This document shows, one piece after another, positions 44,501 through 45,603 of a DNA stretch of 45,603 bases (position 1 is the first letter of the stretch; each line of letters opens with the position of its first letter). The notes below the pieces were generated by a model. That model worked only from the letters and a program-made list of their open reading frames with translations, had not been told where the DNA came from and searched no databases. A program made the translations under genes and the position numbers. Origin of the DNA: Agromyces mediolanus (GTDB taxonomy: Bacteria; Actinomycetota; Actinomycetes; Actinomycetales; Microbacteriaceae); the NCBI RefSeq assembly GCF_014648575.1, contig NZ_BMRJ01000002.1, forward strand, positions 454,015 through 499,617, written 5' to 3'.

Positions 44501-45519
44501 ACGAGTCCGGCGTCCGCACGGTCTGGGACGGCGACCTCGTGCTGCCGACGCCCGAGGGCGAGTGGACGACCGAGGTCGACGGGATCGCCGCCGGCGCGTC
44601 CTGCACTGTCACCGAGCCCGACCCCGGCCTCGCCGACGAGGTCGCGATCTCGCCGGACGGGCCGTTCACGGTGGGCGGAGAGGAGCCCGTCGAGGTGACG
44701 GTGACGAACACCTTCCTCGCCGGCTCGCTGCACGTCGTGAAGGAGCGCACGGGCGACGGCGCCGAGCGCTACGGGGCCGGGCCGTTCACGGTCTCGCTCG
44801 CCTGCACGCTCCCGCTCGACGGCGGGCCGGTGCCGGTCGAGATCCCTGGCGGCCCGGAGCGGGTGCTGAACGCGGCGAACGGCTACGAGGCGGACTACGA
44901 GCCGCTGCCCGCCCGCGCCGAGTGCGAGCTCAGCGAGACGGGCACCGGCGGCGCGAACGAGGTGCGGATCACCGACGAGGAGGGCGAGCCCGGCGGGACC
45001 TTCGTCGTCGAGCCCGGCGTCGAGCGCAGCTTCACCGTGACGAACGTCTTCGAGCTCGGCTCGATCGAGGTCGTGAAGACCGTCACCGGCTCGGGGGCGG
45101 CCGCGGCCGCCGACCGCAGCTTCACGGTGCAACTGACGTGCGTCCGCGACGACGGCGGCGAGGGCGTGCAGATCGAGATCCCGGGCGGGGCGACCCGCAC
45201 GCTCTCGAAGGCGAGCTCGCTCACGACGGTGTACGAGGAGCTGCCGACGGGCACGGCCTGCGAACTGGTCGAGACGGATGCCGCGGGTGCCGCCCGCACG
45301 ACGCTCACCCCGCACGCGGACGACCCGCGCACGGCCTCGGTGATCGTCGGCTCAGGCGACGTGGTGCGGATCGACGTCGTGAACGAGTTCGACGCGCCGC
45401 CGCCGATGGCCCGCACCGGGTTCGACGCGCTGCCGCTCGCGCTCGTCGCGGGGGGCATCCTGCTCGCCGGCGGGGCGGTGCTCGCGATCGCGCTGGTCCG
45501 GCGCCGTCGCCAGCGCTGA
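38512..45519 (+). CDS. Giant wall protein with DUF11-like and five DUF5979-like modules
   Basis: 2335 residues. ATG 38512 follows AAGGGGGAG. A signal peptide (ILSGGIAIAVGAALAVPLG, cleaved near AQA|AP) leads to about nine DUF11-like or related beta modules, most opening with a K-rich strand (e.g. ATKTIEPPSAV, DVEKAFDPAEV, TTKKINPGS). Five DUF5979-like modules follow, starting near 43726, 44029, 44407, 44728 and 45058; each has two cysteines (e.g. QLTC...AEC). The tail is PPPMARTGFD, a TM segment (LALVAGGILLAGGAVLAIALV) and RRRRQR: a wall-sorting-like end. It resembles the 20176-25851 protein in plan (signal, repeats, ARxGF anchor) but has different modules. Likely a long extracellular stalk or adhesin. 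It is followed by a strong palindrome. Confidence 0.9.
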   Translation: MAVSRRIRRILSGGIAIAVGAALAVPLGAMPAQAAPTSVLEVRKQASVTEVRPGDTFSYTVQVSCSSITDTGCEGATLSDAVPAPFVPVSAAVSGATAQTPTIDGSDVEVVFAQDLGDGRLGLLDNTTATVTITVQAPDPMPYDLNGQPITNTATASATNADQAQGSIAVTPVVDLELATEATKTIEPPSAVAAPGTELTAVLGGTNTSNGSVDRLVISDPADPSQPGAFELLDLQSVDAVTYPEGADTAVLSYWDPATSSWVPGPPATAPALPNPPPAPAAADAGGFRVEFTSSSGEATIPPGAQAGVTATLVQGEAVDGLTEPTTVQNTAASEVGRGDDVERGTASDDYRIVLDPVVVDVEKAFDPAEVLPGEPSEVGIVAKNSGETELDRMTVTEPATGDFTSDAAFDGFTAPIGWPAGADAATLVYRYDDGTTSPVYDLAEGVDPPAPDPAKTVAGFTVEYTGTITEGAEAGIRFGVATDPALVGPMTIPNTVGVEGESGGATATDEDTAGLTILEKILALETTKKINPGSIPSVAGELATVQLPTQLLKPESTTSATQIVVQDPETIPDPGWWNSFDVVAITKTDIPPGATLTVSYWSVSEQQWVVFDGADHVTTPNPFSMTVPPELRDDIGGLRFQFDDPNGFPPGTTVQPNFTSALRDQLRDGSGPAAGSDQPVPNCASAGATAPGVDPAEATTPEPCPSIELIPGEGGTGDLIDKEWIDPVPPVVIARSGEQATARLHWSTGGYSNLDQVIVADTADPPADDAAVAASVFQAFDLVEIPEITADPWLRYDRVAAVQLWNGSAWVPTETNPCVGDACAGVFPGYRLSDAERASTTGVRLVFEEYPEAREASDAPIDAPLPGTGVARSSGNDRALDLVFELRDLARVPSSDPDPVLGTRFYNTDTAGDVNNTASATGYVDEQQVIRDTAADVISIIDRPLNTTVTKGWSGGPIGIPPAGTAPEDYPSGRVTIIGTNATVAQVDTLSVSDPSPAQTGPSAFDTFDLRRIVSISVPGGTVTATVQLTRAGGAVDEVSIATATGMSPTELADVAGIAVVHEGRIASGADTRLVMDLRLRATHRDGGAPVTAADSPVHNVAQSAVEDLGGVNDQHRVTDDDDAQMRLVALEIGVIAGKSFSPQAQVEADRDPIMMNLTARPTGSARASELVVTDDEATFWNAFDFVDFGPMFTLTSPITRVQVDAFTGATFTAEPDGSLTRTGGSWVTGSPGTTPQLPAAVQPEDVQGLRFTFSRADGAQWENPANPLQQMPLFVQRRLEFRSGGDVRTDLVIDGNTPAPGETELGTFTNRVEATANSFLENGSGDPLYTKSDDAEAQARYLHYETSVVVTKGPRGVQEPGAAIPFTLEVVNSGTGPISNPVIVDRIPMQDGEPLLVFDPELSGSPYAYTLDGDAPDPANGSPMPTDPDDVTTTVAADGSTIEFRFPDGTVLEPGQTYTITVMLMFRPGVAAGQEITNAVDVTADRPFDFCEGTAGPHEDCSDTTVVYPANVGALRAAKFVKADDGLGVQNVDDPSASAACTPAVADFYRAPCVPVTKPGTTETWLVAGQNTGTIPADRVISIDRLPTPGDSGAYVSLPRGSEWTPLWVGNVTPQSVGGSRIPDSFTVYGTTAADPCTVELSSPGATCPPGAWVPIDSLDPASVTSIKVEFLFTSAQLQPGEEVDFTFQTRSPAVSPTAGPDTIAWNTAAMGGSSGSSSVLPSEGRRVGVSLATGPLEVVKRVSGDGAAFAPDEFQVQLTCTSAIGTPVETVLPPIELTLVADEVQTVEDLPWGAECELSEVPGANGETSSSSTTAVVGRDTDPVGLVELENVYELAGLALEKQVTSAAVDEHGDPVAYGPFAFEVSCSYLGEEVVADGYPAGQPMAVELADGERIELTGLPAGAQCAVEETDDKGAASTTLTVTVGDGAPETGPGPRVDVSLTPLDEGVPTVQVVTDNVFDTAGVVIEKASVGPGAEDFGQGPFTLHLECVLSDESGVRTVWDGDLVLPTPEGEWTTEVDGIAAGASCTVTEPDPGLADEVAISPDGPFTVGGEEPVEVTVTNTFLAGSLHVVKERTGDGAERYGAGPFTVSLACTLPLDGGPVPVEIPGGPERVLNAANGYEADYEPLPARAECELSETGTGGANEVRITDEEGEPGGTFVVEPGVERSFTVTNVFELGSIEVVKTVTGSGAAAAADRSFTVQLTCVRDDGGEGVQIEIPGGATRTLSKASSLTTVYEELPTGTACELVETDAAGAARTTLTPHADDPRTASVIVGSGDVVRIDVVNEFDAPPPMARTGFDALPLALVAGGILLAGGAVLAIALVRRRRQR

Positions 45520-45543
45520 CCGCCGCGCAGCTCACCATTCCAC

Positions 45544-45584
45544 CCCAGGGTTGCCCGACTTGATGAAAGTCGGGCAACCCTGGG
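45544..45584. terminator. Palindromic unit / terminator after the second giant wall protein
   Basis: CCCAGGGTTGCCCGACTT pairs perfectly with AAGTCGGGCAACCCTGGG over 18 bp with loop GATGA. It starts 24 bases after the stop. Its inner core equals that of 32865-32902, while the outer arms have co-varied (CCCAGG/CCTGGG against ACGA/TCGT). Confidence 0.8.
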
Positions 45585-45592
45585 TCAGTACC

Positions 45593-45603
45593 GGAGTTGC
45601 CCG
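45593..45603 (+). repeat. Start of a further palindromic unit, cut by the window end
   Basis: GGAGTTGCCCG repeats the left arm of the units at 32865 and 45544. Only 11 bases are visible, so this is tentative. Confidence 0.4.

Noticed and set aside
37636..45315. A single open frame of about 2559 codons antisense to the second giant wall protein
   Set aside because: It is a by-product of strong third-position G/C on the sense strand. Its translation is Arg/Gly/Val/Glu-rich without domains, while the sense frame has a signal peptide, modules and an anchor. Only its last 253 codons (the SGNH hydrolase) are real.

Overview
The window is a very GC-rich, coding-dense chromosomal segment from an actinobacterium, most likely a member of the Microbacteriaceae. 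The grounds are strong G/C third positions, several genes whose start codon lies 5-7 nt after a TAnnnT -10 box (leaderless transcripts), and the gene families present. No phage, plasmid or CRISPR hallmark is visible. The genus cannot be fixed from sequence alone.

Region 1 (1-14622) is the most interesting part. It looks like a single LacI-type regulon for uptake and breakdown of an amide-linked oligomer. Leftward genes are a self-contained MOSC/FAD/2Fe-2S reductase and a kinase-class III aminotransferase fusion cut by the window edge. Rightward genes are a lipoprotein binding protein, two permeases and two ATPases of an oligopeptide-type ABC importer, two tandem NylC-like (nylon-oligomer endohydrolase family, S58/P1) Ntn hydrolases, a C45-type autoproteolytic acyl hydrolase and a LacI regulator. 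The coding regions are stitched together by ATGA/GTGA overlaps. The divergent promoter region (4872-5174) carries two back-to-back promoters, each TTGACG-17-TAGnnT. Three copies of an 18-bp palindrome (TGCCGGATCGATCCGGCA and two variants) sit against them, as expected of LacI-family operators.

Region 2 (14646-19027) holds an inositol-monophosphatase-family enzyme, a membrane-anchored M23 peptidase, a convergent GH13 alpha-glucosidase, tRNA-Thr(GGT) and tRNA-Met(CAT) with a strong hairpin behind them.

Region 3 (19055-27183) has an unknown two-TM protein and a 1891-residue wall protein with eleven ~116-residue DUF7507-like repeats, each with a cysteine pair. A lower-GC 1.3-kb segment follows with two unknown genes (a secreted protein and a 58-residue membrane protein). 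It is bracketed by a 51-bp direct repeat that duplicates the 3' end of the wall-protein gene.

Region 4 (27402-38397) is ordinary chromosome: a 48-residue protein, a GIY-YIG protein, a GT4 glycosyltransferase, an EEP-family membrane phosphodiesterase, a DEAD-box helicase, an LLM monooxygenase, a cysteine-desulfurase-like enzyme, an FBP zinc-finger protein, a GNAT-like protein and an SGNH hydrolase.

Region 5 (38512-45603) is a second giant wall protein (2335 residues: DUF11-like modules, then five DUF5979-like modules). It is followed by a palindrome whose core also occurs at 32865-32902, and apparently starts again at the very end of the window.
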